From assembly GCA_963575745.1 (NCBI GenBank), contig CAUYUJ010008524.1:467670-501190 (forward strand): DNA of 33,521 nt. Reading direction: 5' to 3'. The notes beneath the pieces are model-generated. The model was not told the DNA's origin and made no database searches. It was given only the letters and a program-made list of their open reading frames with translations. Each line of letters opens with the position of its first letter. The first letter of the stretch is position 1. Positions 8,352 to 17,279 of the stretch are shown here, piece after piece. Made by a program: the position numbers and the translations under genes. The stretch comes from Prorocentrum cordatum (lineage: Eukaryota > Sar > Dinophyceae > Prorocentrales > Prorocentraceae).

Positions 8352-10076
8352 TCACAGCAACACTGCGCTGACCAAAGCAGGCTCCCGCCCCAGCTCCTTC
8401 GCTGCCGCTGAACGCCTCCATTCGGCGATTGGCAAAGGGAAGGATCCGCGTGGAATGGCCGTCGTGTCCCTGCTGCGCTGGTGGTTCGTTGGTAAGTGCG
8501 TCGTGGGGTCAAAGGAAATGACCGTCGGCATCAACTCGTGCTCCTCTGCGGAAGCCTTTGTCTTCCCCGCCACTGCGGGCTCATTCGGTTCTGGGCGCGG
8601 CAACGCGTTGAAATCGAACCAATCGGGCTTCCCGCCTCCGACTCCCACTTCGCCGAGGGCCTTCTCAAGGGCGCCCCGATTGGACTTCGGCTCCACCTTC
8701 CCCGTGGCCTCCGCGCAAGCGCGGAGGAGCGCCTGACGATGTCCTGGGATACTTCGTTCCTTGACGTGGGTGTCCTTCAGGTACTGCATGAAGCCGTCTG
8801 CGGTCAGTATGCACAGGTTCGCCTTGAACTCGATCGCCTTCTCAGGGCCCATGCCGACGATGGCCTTGCTCAGCGTGAACAAGTACAAACGGAGAGCCGA
8901 GTTCATGTCGATGAGGAAGTCTCGGAACTCCTTCTTCTTCCACGATTGTTCTGGGTCAGGGCACCACACAGGAGTGTCAACGCCCCTCTTCCTCGCAGGC
9001 GCGTTCCAGTAGCATCGCATCACCACGGCAACCTTGACCCACGGCACTTCGTCGGGAAGCTCGCTGGCTGCCCCGAAGGCACCGAGCCGAAGGGCCCTTC
9101 TCCTGGAGTTCACGTAGACCTCGCAGAACTGGAGCAGCAAGGGGATGAACTGCGCTTTCGTGCTCCCGAGCCCTACAACGAACGAGAACAGCTCAATGAA
9201 GTCTGGGTCCTGAACGACTCGATCGAGTTCGTGCATGACGGAGAGCTTGACCTTTTCAAAGGCAACCTGATCCGCAACTGCGGCGTGCAGCTCCGCGTCA
9301 ACAGCCTTGCACAGAACACGGAGCGCGGTGAGTTCAGTCGTTCGCAACGCAAAATCGGCTCCTTTATTGAGGGACTGGCTGATGAGCGAAGCACCAGTGG
9401 GTTCCTCGTCCATGATTTTCCAGCTAAGCACGTCCATGAGCATACCCCCCTGCACGAGTTTCTTAGCGACAGGGTCATGTTCCGCCACTGCGGCCATGTC
9501 GAGATTGCCGTCCTTATCGAGCACGCGCTTCAGCCTCGCGCTCTCGTCCTCCGTGAACTCCATGCCTTGGGGGATGGGCCACTTGGCTCCCAGGGCGCAC
9601 GCCCTCAACACGAGGCACAAGTGGGAGTGCGAACACGTCCCATACGCAACGTCTGTTCCGCAACTGCGGTCGAAGCACGCAGCGAGGTGGCCGGTCGCTT
9701 TTTCCAGATTGTACTCTGTGTACGTCTGGAACTTCGGGTCCTCCTTTTTTCTCAGCACCAGCTCTTGTTCTGGGTACATCTGAACGCAGACACCTTCGTG
9801 GTCAGCTTCGGCTTGCGTGAATCCAGCCAGGAAGATTTTCACAGCGAGTTCCCGAACCCTTTCCTGCTGAGGGTAGTGCCCGCCTCGGTTGCCCGTGTGC
9901 GGGGCGAGCATGAGCACGGGGAGGCGCACCTTGTCCCCTGTCCTGAATCTAGACCTCAAGGCGTTGGCCCTCTGAAAGATCCCTTGCGTTCCGCCTGGAA
10001 CTGCGGCTGTCTCGTCCGCCACTGCGGCTTTCTTGTCCGCCACTGCGGCATTATCTGTGCCGACGCTGTCGTTCAT
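8352..10076 (-). CDS. Large hypothetical protein, 5' part of an 817-codon frame interrupted by stops
   Basis: The first ATG after an upstream in-frame TAG is at 10076 (MNDSVGTDN). The protein has a short N-terminal repeat made by hairpin words (AAVADKK, AAVADET), then a predicted globular region with several Cys and His (for example CFDRSCGTDVAYGTCSHSHLC, about residues 130-150), and long helical segments (FIELFSFVVGLGSTKAQFIPLL, RLYLFTLSKAIVGMGPEKA). I do not recognise the family. The frame ends at a TGA at 8352-8354 (after EPALVSAVLL) but the same frame goes on without shift for another 230 codons, so this is probably a gene broken by a nonsense mutation. Hairpin words at 8571, 9272, 9483, 9658 and 10018-10105 are read mostly as AVA. 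Confidence 0.6.
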   Translation of the reverse strand: MNDSVGTDNAAVADKKAAVADETAAVPGGTQGIFQRANALRSRFRTGDKVRLPVLMLAPHTGNRGGHYPQQERVRELAVKIFLAGFTQAEADHEGVCVQMYPEQELVLRKKEDPKFQTYTEYNLEKATGHLAACFDRSCGTDVAYGTCSHSHLCLVLRACALGAKWPIPQGMEFTEDESARLKRVLDKDGNLDMAAVAEHDPVAKKLVQGGMLMDVLSWKIMDEEPTGASLISQSLNKGADFALRTTELTALRVLCKAVDAELHAAVADQVAFEKVKLSVMHELDRVVQDPDFIELFSFVVGLGSTKAQFIPLLLQFCEVYVNSRRRALRLGAFGAASELPDEVPWVKVAVVMRCYWNAPARKRGVDTPVWCPDPEQSWKKKEFRDFLIDMNSALRLYLFTLSKAIVGMGPEKAIEFKANLCILTADGFMQYLKDTHVKERSIPGHRQALLRACAEATGKVEPKSNRGALEKALGEVGVGGGKPDWFDFNALPRPEPNEPAVAGKTKASAEEHELMPTVISFDPTTHLPTNHQRSRDTTAIPRGSFPLPIAEWRRSAAAKELGREPALVSAVLL

Positions 10077-10203
10077 ATCTGTGCCGACGCTGTCCGCCAC
10101 TGCGGCCCGGAGCTCCGATGTGGCGGACTATGGCACGACGTCCGTCGCTCAGGGTGGAGGCGTGTGTGCCAGGAGCCCAACGACCTGCTGAGCCGAATGC
10201 CTG

Positions 10204-10570
10204 CGGACGACTGAAGGCTCAGTTTTAATCCAAAATATCGGGCGAGAGCTTGGGGGGGGTGCAGGCTGGAGGAGGGAGGGGGGTGCAAGCTGGAGGAGGA
10301 CGAGGAGGGGGAGGGGAAGGAGAGCTAGGACGGAGGTGGCGGGGGGATGCGGCCTGGAGGAGGACGAGGAGGGAGGAGGGAGGAGGGAGGAGGGAGGAGG
10401 GAGGAGGGAGGAGGGACGACGACGACGACGACTGCTGACGACAGACGACAGACTTGACGACGACGACTACCGACGACGACTGCTGACGACAGACGACAGA
10501 CGCGACGACGACGACGGCAGCGACGACGACGAGGACGGACGACGACGATGATGATGACCCAGCGCGCGCA
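10204..10570. repeat. GGA and GAC triplet-type repeats in an intergenic spacer
   Basis: Two or three GGAGG-rich units with TGCAGGCTGGAGGAGG lie at 10255-10370, then a GGAGGGA run to about 10410, then (GAC)n broken by TGCTGACGACAGACGACAGA units to about 10550. Each of the long frames here is just the repeat read in one phase, so I call no gene. Confidence 0.85.
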
Positions 10571-10776
10571 CACTTATTGCAAACTGCGGCTTCGCAACCG
10601 CGAGCTCTCCTATTATACGCAACCGCAACTGCGGCTTCGCAACCGCAACCCCGCAACTGCGGGCTATCCTACACCGCAACATGCACTCCATCGCTAATGG
10701 GATGCACTACGCAGGCAGCAGGCGCCAGTAGTACCGAGCTCTGTTCCGCAACTGCGGCTCCTCGGTCTTGCCGCAC

Positions 10777-12585
10777 TCACCGCTCGTCCGCAACTGCGGC
10801 AGATCGCGCCTCTTCGTGCTTCCGCTTGCTCGCCCGACTCTGGCGTCCGTGGCCGACGAAGACGACGTTTTGGTGGATGCCCTCGCACCAGTGCGTGCTG
10901 AAGTTCTTCTCGTTGAGCTCCTTCTGAATGACCTTGCCGATTGGGGGCAGCGCTGCCAAGCCGAGCTTTTCTCTGACTCCGCTACTGCGGTCAGGGTCAT
11001 CCTCCCACTTGGGCATGTACTTCGCTGGGACCCAGCGCCGAGAGATGATGGAGTCGCTTGTTCGATGCATCCAATCAGGGAGCCACTGGGGATCGTTCTT
11101 CGACGGCCTCCCTGCAGAATCCGCGGTGTAGTCCGCAATGCGCACGTCGCACGGGCCAATGGGGACGACGTAATTGGGATGCACGACGCGGGTGCCTTTC
11201 CTGAAGCCTCCGAACAGGGCGGGCCCGGCCCTGAACAGTACCCCTATCGGGCAGTTGTAGCTGGCTCCGCAACTGCGGCCAAATGCTTGAAACTGCTCAG
11301 GCGGGATGTCAAAGAAGCCGCACAAGAACCGGACATGGTTTTTGTGGATGGAAGCTAAAGCGTCCTTGAAGAAACCTGCCTGCCACGCTGCTTGTTCTGA
11401 TTGCGTAATCTTCTGTTGGAGAGGTTCGCAAACAGCGTGTCTGGACACGACGGCAAAAGGAATCGCCGCGCCAGGATTCATTTCGGAGGCATTCAGGCGA
11501 AAGCGGAGGATCGTGACGGCGTGGGTGGCCCGAACAACATGACCCGCAACTGCGGTCTCTGCGAGGATGTGCGGGCGCACGATCACCAGGCCTGTGTCTT
11601 TGAACAGGTCAACCGTCGTCCAGTAAGGCTCCTCGCTGTTGTTCCTCAAGTTGCAAGCGTCTTCGACGGCATGCCTCAAGGAGGAAGCGCCTTCGACGTT
11701 CCCCGTGCGGAGCATCTCGGGGTCCCATAGAGCGAAGATGACCGCCGCAGTTTGGAACAGGATGCAATTGAAGACATTGTTCTTTGTTGCCGCCTTCGAA
11801 ATGATCACCACGTTGAACACCAAAGCGATGGTGGACGGCAGTCGATGGCCGTCTGCTGTACGAAGGGATCCTTCGTTCCACTTGGTGGGTTCCCCAACAT
11901 AGTTTATCCCTGGAGGGCTCCTGGTCCGCGGCTTCTTCCGCGGTGCTCCCGCATCTTCCCGCAATTGCGGTTCTGACAGCGATCCCGCGCGATCCCGCGA
12001 CTGCGGTTCTGACAGCGGCGAGCCTTCCGTGGGAGGCGGCCTTTTCCTCGGACGCGACTTGGCCGAGGCGACTGTCTCGGCGGCTTTCTCCTGGGAGGCG
12101 GCCTCGTCTTCGGGTTGGGCGCCTCGTTTGGACTCGGCTGCGAGCAGCACGGCCGAGGGCGCGCTGCTCCCAGATGAGCCGCGCGCGGCACCTGGCTCGC
12201 CGGCCACCCCCGCAACTGCGGTCTCGGTGGCGGCTCCCGTCACTGCTGGTTGGTCCTGCTGCTTCGTCGGCGTCTGCGCCCGAGGCCCCCATTTTGCCTT
12301 GGGGGTCAAGTGCGCCCTGCGCAACTGCGCCTCTTCGCGCCTCCCACCAGCAGAGCTCCCACTCGCAGCGCTTATCGGCGGCGGCGGCCGATATTCCCGC
12401 GAGGAGCTAGACGACTGCGGGGAGGCCTCGCGCGGCGGTCGCTCGGGGCTTCCGCTACTGCGGTCCTCCGTCGGCTCCGCGACTGCGGCATCCGCGGCAG
12501 CCCCTTGCAGGCCGAACCTTTCCCGCAGTTGCTGCTTCAGCTCGGCGAACCGCTTGTCGACCTCGGCTTTGCGACCTGGGTCCAT
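10777..12585 (-). CDS. Hypothetical protein of 602 residues, family not recognised
   Basis: It begins with an ATG at 12585 (MDPGRKAEVDKRFAELKQQL), a short predicted helix. Residues about 35-225 are a disordered Ser/Pro/Ala/Arg-rich region with basic patches (KSRPRKRPPP, RKKPRTRSPP) that could be nuclear localisation signals. From about residue 228 (GINYVGEPTKWNEGS) a globular region follows, with a hydrophobic STIALVFNVVIISKAATKNN, HVVRATHAVTILRFRLNASEM and FLCGFFDIPPEQF, and a conserved-looking C-terminal half (DYTADSAGRPSKNDPQWL; RRWVPAKYMPKW; STHWCEGIHQNVVFVGHG). It ends in a basic tail. About ten hairpin words lie inside, read as AVA, RSCG/RSSG or PQLR/AQLR. I see no stop or frameshift, so this is the most intact gene of the block. 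Confidence 0.65.
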   Translation of the reverse strand: MDPGRKAEVDKRFAELKQQLRERFGLQGAAADAAVAEPTEDRSSGSPERPPREASPQSSSSSREYRPPPPISAASGSSAGGRREEAQLRRAHLTPKAKWGPRAQTPTKQQDQPAVTGAATETAVAGVAGEPGAARGSSGSSAPSAVLLAAESKRGAQPEDEAASQEKAAETVASAKSRPRKRPPPTEGSPLSEPQSRDRAGSLSEPQLREDAGAPRKKPRTRSPPGINYVGEPTKWNEGSLRTADGHRLPSTIALVFNVVIISKAATKNNVFNCILFQTAAVIFALWDPEMLRTGNVEGASSLRHAVEDACNLRNNSEEPYWTTVDLFKDTGLVIVRPHILAETAVAGHVVRATHAVTILRFRLNASEMNPGAAIPFAVVSRHAVCEPLQQKITQSEQAAWQAGFFKDALASIHKNHVRFLCGFFDIPPEQFQAFGRSCGASYNCPIGVLFRAGPALFGGFRKGTRVVHPNYVVPIGPCDVRIADYTADSAGRPSKNDPQWLPDWMHRTSDSIISRRWVPAKYMPKWEDDPDRSSGVREKLGLAALPPIGKVIQKELNEKNFSTHWCEGIHQNVVFVGHGRQSRASKRKHEEARSAAVADER

Positions 12586-13250
12586 GGCGTGGCCGCGCGC
12601 GGCCCCCGTCCGACGGGGGAACTGCGGCCGGCTTGGGAGAGGAAGGACAACGAGGGAGACGGCGGGGATGAGGACGAGGAAGGCGAAGAGGAGGATGGAG
12701 AGGACGCGACGGAAGAGGATGGCGCGAAGAGCTCAGACGAGGGTGAAAGGAGCAAGGGGACTGCGACGAGGATGACGGGGCAGAAACGGAGGAGGAGGAA
12801 TCAACAAAGTCCGCAACTGCGGCCCTCGGGGGGGACTGCGACGAGGACGACGGGAAATGACTCGGCCAACGGAGGCGGGCTACGGCCAACGGAAGGAACT
12901 GCGACGAGGAGGAAAGGCGGAGGGAGGAGACTGCGACGAGGACGACGGGGAAGGGGCGACGAGGACGACGAACAACTGCGGATCCATCTGTTTAAGTACC
13001 TGTCTCCGCAACTGCGGCCGCGCTAATTAACGTCACGAGTGCTTCAACGGAGGTGATGCGCGCCCGAAGCACCTAATTACAGCGGTCAGTCGTGGGAGCG
13101 CCGCAACTGCGGCCAAGCTGTATGAAGTCGCTAGAAGGCAGCGCCGCAACTGCGGCCGAAAGCGCGCATAGTGAGTCAAACGAGCGCGGCGTCACGCGAT
13201 CGGTCCCCGCAACTGCGGTTCCATGGCTGCGCAATCCCGCAACTGCGGTG
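12586..13250. other. Spacer with a 24-base-type minisatellite and hairpin words
   Basis: GA-rich sequence is followed at about 12757-12960 by four spaced copies of GGGACTGCGACGAGGACGA and variants. This unit itself contains the ACTGCG half of the hairpin word. Hairpin words follow at 12811, 13006, 13101, 13144, 13207 and 13237. No gene is supported here. Confidence 0.65.
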
Positions 13251-14507
13251 TCAAGGCTGCGCGGACCACCGCGGTTGCAGCTGCGCCCCCTTGCTCGCGT
13301 CGAACCGCCCAGGATTCGGATGGGCGTGCAGCATCTTCCAGAACGTGAACGTTCCGTGGCCATCGCTCTTGCCGAGACCTGCCCTCGGGCCCCGCACGGG
13401 ATGCGAGTGCGGCTCCACCTCATACGTGTTGAACTTCGGGCTAGACCAGGATGGGTGGACGCGAATGCCCGAGCCGTCGTCGCGGATGAGGACGAAATCC
13501 CACTGGGGCAGAGGGATTCTTTGCGCCTGTCCTCTGTCCACCCCTTTCGTGTGCCTCATGTTGTCGAGACTGCTAGGGCACGGGCGGCACTCGCAGCGGA
13601 CCAACCCGCGACTGCGGTCATTGTCAGGGCCGCACACGACGCGCAGCATTGTAGGTCCATCCATCTGCGCGACCATCTCCAGCCAAGACCACGGCACTTT
13701 GACAGTGTGTCCCAGTCCCAATCCCTGTTGTCCTGCGCCTTCCCCTTTGCGCGGTACTTAAGGATCTTCGAAATTTCCTCCGCAACTGCGGTACCTCCGA
13801 AGACGGGCGTGCGGCTGCCGAAAGGGTTTTCTCGGTCTTCGTACTCGTCTCGGAACCACTTCAAGGCCGCGTTGTGCTGCTTATAATTGCCGTTCCAGTT
13901 CGCCCTGAAGTTCTCGAAGAATTCCAACTTGAAAATTGGCAGCGGCTCATTGCGCACAATTTGAAACAGCGCAACTGCGCCTTGTTCTTCGCGCCCTGGG
14001 GGAAGCAGGGGACCGCCTCCTTTGCCCGCCGCTGTTGCGGCCGCGGGCTCCGCGGCAGGAGAACCTGCCGAGGCACTCGAGCGGCCACCTTCCCATGCAT
14101 TCCACCAGCCACCCTCGTCGTCCCACCAGCGGGCGCCCTCCATTCCCCAACCCTCGCATCCGTTGCCGCCCCATCCGCCGCCCTCCATCCGCGACTGCGG
14201 TCACTTCCGTCGCCGCCATCCTGCGCTTTTCCTCTCCATCCGCCAAGAGAATCTCCGCCGCCCCAGCCGCCACTGCGGTCACCTCCGCCGCCGTATCCGC
14301 CACTGCGGCCGCCCCAACCCCCACTTGTTCCCCAACCGCCGCCGCTGCGCTTTGAAGAATCCGCAACTGCGGCCCGTGTTTCCTCTTCCGCTTTGTCATC
14401 CCACCCTGCACGCATCTCTGCCCCGACTGCAGGCCGCGGAGGCGGGCGCGAGCCCGCCCAACCGCCGTGAAACCTACCGTCGGCGCGGGCTTGAGCCGAA
14501 CGTTCAT
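13251..14507 (-). pseudogene. Broken hypothetical gene with Gly/Trp-rich N-terminal region
   Basis: Protein sense runs through three frames. From about 14480 to 14190 one frame reads GWDDKAEEETRAAVADSS and then a Gly/Trp/Arg repeat (SGGWGGRSGGYGGGGDRSGG). From 14188 a second frame continues WWDDEGGWWNAWEGG and then a globular PIFKLEFFENFRANWNGNY, HNAALKWFRDEYEDRENPFG. At about 13721 sense moves to a third frame: HTVKVPWSWLEMVAQMDGP, QWDFVLIRDDGSGIRVHPSW, GTFTFWKMLHAHPNPGRF, ending at 13251. The first switch lies within a few bases of a hairpin word (14189-14200). ATG at 14507 (MNVRLKPAP) is a possible start but is in yet another phase relation. I do not recognise the family. Introns could explain some shifts, but I see no clear splice sites. 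Confidence 0.5.
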
Positions 14508-14509
14508 GG

Positions 14510-15085
14510 AGGAGGAGGATGAGGAGGAGGAGGGTGAATGTGAGGAGGATGATGCGTTCCTGGGAGGTGTGCCTTCGCGTGCAACACAAGAGCCCTGAGA
14601 ATTCCTGAGGCCCCTCCAACAGCCAAGGACGCGGATGACAAGAAAGTCGAGAAGATTGGGAAACGATTGAGGATTAAGAGGCGTGCGACGAAAGGGATGA
14701 TGATGACGAAGAGGAAGATCAGTGAAGGGGAGGAGCGGACAGGAATTATGGAGGAGTGATAGCAGAGGAGGATGAGGGGGAAGGGGGAGGAGGAGGAGGA
14801 GGAGGAGGAGGGAGAGGAAAAGGGGGAGGAGGAGGAGGAGGAAGAAGGGGAGGAGGAGGAGGAGGAGGAGGAGGAGGAGGAGGAAGAGGAGGAGGAGGAG
14901 GAGGAGGAGGAGGAGGAGGAAGAGGAGGAGGACGACGACGACGAGGAGGAGGAGGAGGAGGAGAGGGAGAAGGAGAACGGGGACAGGAGGACAAGGACGG
15001 AGAAATATAACAAAGGAGGGGGAGGAGGCGGAGGAGGAGGAGGACGAGGAGGAGAAGCAGGAAGAGGAGGAGGAGAGGGGGGAGG
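14510..15085. repeat. GGA/AGG microsatellite (purine tract)
   Basis: A long run of GGA and GAG triplets on the plus strand is broken around 14590-14760 and pure between 14770 and 14990, with a short GAC stretch at 14930. Poly-Ser, poly-Glu, poly-Gly and poly-Pro frames here are all products of the repeat and are not called as genes. Confidence 0.95.
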
Positions 15086-15224
15086 AAGAGTGCGCGTGAG
15101 ACTGGGAGAACGAGGTAATTAATTAGAGAGGGAACGGGGGAGGAGGGAGGACAAGGAAGAGCATACAGCGACGAGAAGAGGAGAAGGACCAGACGAAGGC
15201 TCCTGCTGATCGCATTTCCGCATC

Positions 15225-15256
15225 GTTCAAAGCAGTGCCGGGGCACTGCTTTGAAC
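15225..15256. repeat. 32-base perfect palindrome (two 15-base arms, 2-base centre)
   Basis: Arms GTTCAAAGCAGTGCC and its reverse complement surround GG. A second, imperfect copy lies at about 15267-15296. The same arm sequence with C instead of G at the first base forms the palindrome at 7123-7154, so the two sites belong to one family. Confidence 0.85.
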
Positions 15257-15296
15257 GACTGGTGATGTTCAAAGCAGTTCCCCGGCACTGTGTTCC

Positions 15297-17040
15297 ATCG
15301 TCGCCGTTATAAGGGCTATCGGATTAGCTATCTGACACGGAGCTGAGCACGCAGATTGAACACGTGAGCCTGGGGCGGCACGCTCGCCAGAGCGTGGGCC
15401 AACACGCGGCACCGACACGCCACGTGCTGGCACAAACGCTTTGCACACGGCACGCGCTGCGCATTCAGAGCGGGCGTTAACCGGGGCAACCGAGCGTGGG
15501 GTCCAACCGCCGGCATCACTTTCGCAGCCGAGACCAAAGGGGGCCCTGGGACACACCAATAGATACACACAAATAAAGAGATTCCCCATATATTCTCCCA
15601 TATTTTTTCTGGGTGTTTGTCTTCCCCCTCACTTCCCATATTTTCCAATATTTTCGGGGGAATCGACGATTCATTGTGTCTGTGTGGTTTTCCCCCTCCT
15701 GAGAGACCCCCGCCGTGGCCTGTGCCCCGCACCCCCCCCCCCGGGGGGCTCCTGCTCCGCGTCGTAGAGGACCGAGACGTCGTGCGGGAGGCCGTCGGCC
15801 ACGCGCGTGCTCCCCAGGAGGAACTCCTCGCCGCACGGGCGGGGGCGCGAAACGCGCCCTCTACCACGGTCTCTGGCGACCTTACGCGGTGGCTTACGCG
15901 GGCCGCGCGCGCGGCACGCTGCATTGAGGACGAGGGCGCTTGGGCGTGACCTCACGCGGGCAACTTGCGCGCGAACGTCGGGCGCGACGTCGGCCTGTCG
16001 GGACCGGCCCTCCGAGGGCACCGCGGGGGGGGGGGGCCGAGGCCCTCGGGAGGCGTGCTGCGAGCAGGAGGCGGAGCCGGAGTCGGAGGGACGATCGCGA
16101 GAAACGGAGAGGTAGGCGCCAGAGTCGGAAGACGGGAGGAAGCGGGGTGGGGGGCGGGGGGAGGCAGCAGGAGGGAACGCGATCACCGTCCGTGGCCACC
16201 CAACGCGTTTCGAGATAGGCGCTTGCACCCACATGCAAGCACCGCGCCAACACCCCAGCGTCTGGACACAAACGCTCCCAAACGACCAACCAACGAAACA
16301 ACACCAACCATAACATAACAAACATCGAACTATGGAGGATCTCCGATTCATAAGACGTGAGTGCCTGTGGCGTCTCTTTTTTACTGTAGACAAGTGCGGC
16401 ATATTCAAACAACAGACATTTGACACTGGAATATGACTAAACGACCGCACAGCGTGCTATAAATTGACCCGAGCATCACGCATCAGCTTGCAGATAGTGA
16501 CGAACATACATTGCGATGTCGAACCCAATAATAATACATTTCGCGGACAATCCTACGATTGCATGTGCCATAGCATCATTGTCGCCGCTACCTGTCTCTT
16601 CGTTACCCATCCCTGTCCACAATCCATTCGGCTCGAATCTGGGACACTATCCTGACAGTATGGCCGCATCATAAAGGCCGCCTGTTGACCTGACGCAATC
16701 GCAATACCTCAACAATTTGAGACTGTTGGCAATCACGGCTTTCAGATAAAAAACGTTTGACCTGGCACACAAACTGTAGTTTCAAAGAGGCTGTAAATTG
16801 AGAGAGCACAGCCACATATCGGGATGCTCTGACGTTGTTGCCTCAAACTTCTGCTGGGGCCAACGTTGAACAAGCATCGTTTCACACGGTCGCGCAACAT
16901 TACAATGGAAAACCAGATAACGGGCATTCGTCCAGATAAGCTCGACAAGGGTATTTTCCGCGTCGGGATGATAACATCACAAATGTGCAACATAGCTTTC
17001 ACGGGTGGCAAATACCTCGCCATTGGCGCAACACGTTTTC
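15297..17040. other. No recognisable gene; mixed unique sequence
   Basis: Pyrimidine/AT-rich sequence with repeated CCCATATTTT words lies at about 15575-15660, long C and G runs at 15730 and 16025, and less GC-rich unique sequence from about 16310. A minus-strand stretch near 15770-15860 (EEFLLGSTRVADGLPHDVSV) looks faintly coding but has no frame or splice support. I call nothing here. Confidence 0.5.
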
Positions 17041-17047
17041 CATATCC

Positions 17048-17270
17048 CTCTTCCTCCTCCCTTCTCCTCCTCCTTCTCCTCCTCCTCCTCTTCCTCCTCA
17101 TCCTCCCCCTCCCCCTCCTCCTCCTCCTCCTCCTCCTCCTCCCCCTCCTCCTCCTCCTCCTCCTCCTCCCCCTCCTCCTTCTCCTCCTCCTCCTACCCCT
17201 CCCCCTCCTGCTCATCCCTCCTCCTGATCTTCCGCCCCCTCCTACTCCTCCTGCTCCTCCCGCTCCTCCG
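17048..17270. repeat. CTC/CCT microsatellite (pyrimidine tract)
   Basis: Almost pure CTC/CCT triplets on the plus strand, the complement of the GGA tract at 14.5-15.1 kb. The two tracts are inverted relative to each other. Confidence 0.95.
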
Positions 17271-17279
17271 GGGCTGTGG

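Larger units (their letters stand above)
7..14372 (-). repeat. Dispersed 12-bp hairpin repeat CCGCNACTGCGG (about 60 copies)
   Basis: The word CCGCAACTGCGG occurs about 39 times by eye, for example at 7, 729, 837, 1195, 1276, 1635, 2019, 2488, 2722, 2915, 3259, 3387, 4009, 4283, 5077, 5101, 5724, 5752, 6501, 6804, 7589, 8321, 9272, 9658, 10623, 10651, 10746, 10788, 11267, 11544, 12210, 12811, 13006, 13101, 13144, 13207, 13237, 13780 and 14361. About 20 more copies differ only at base 5 (C, G or T), for example 2295, 5261, 12454, 14189, 14267 and 14297. All have the same orientation. They lie inside genes in all three phases and also between genes. On the coding strand the word is CCGCAGTNGCGG, a 4-bp stem with an AGTN loop. 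It contains no stop in any of the six frames. I see no intact copy after 14.4 kb. Confidence 0.95.

Noticed and set aside
7-14372. The hairpin repeat as a CRISPR array or as introner ends
   Set aside because: Copies are unevenly spaced, lie inside frames, have no spacer structure, and no splice-site pairs or cas genes are seen.
14480-14500. CGGCTCAAG on the minus strand resembles the 3' end of a spliced-leader relic upstream of the Gly/Trp-rich gene
   Set aside because: Only eight or nine bases agree and the preceding bases differ; too short to support a retroposed transcript. A similar TGGCTCAAG on the plus strand at about 18718-18726 was rejected for the same reason.
14510-15085. Long poly-Ser, poly-Pro, poly-Gly and poly-Glu frames
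   Set aside because: All are readings of the GGA microsatellite in different phases.
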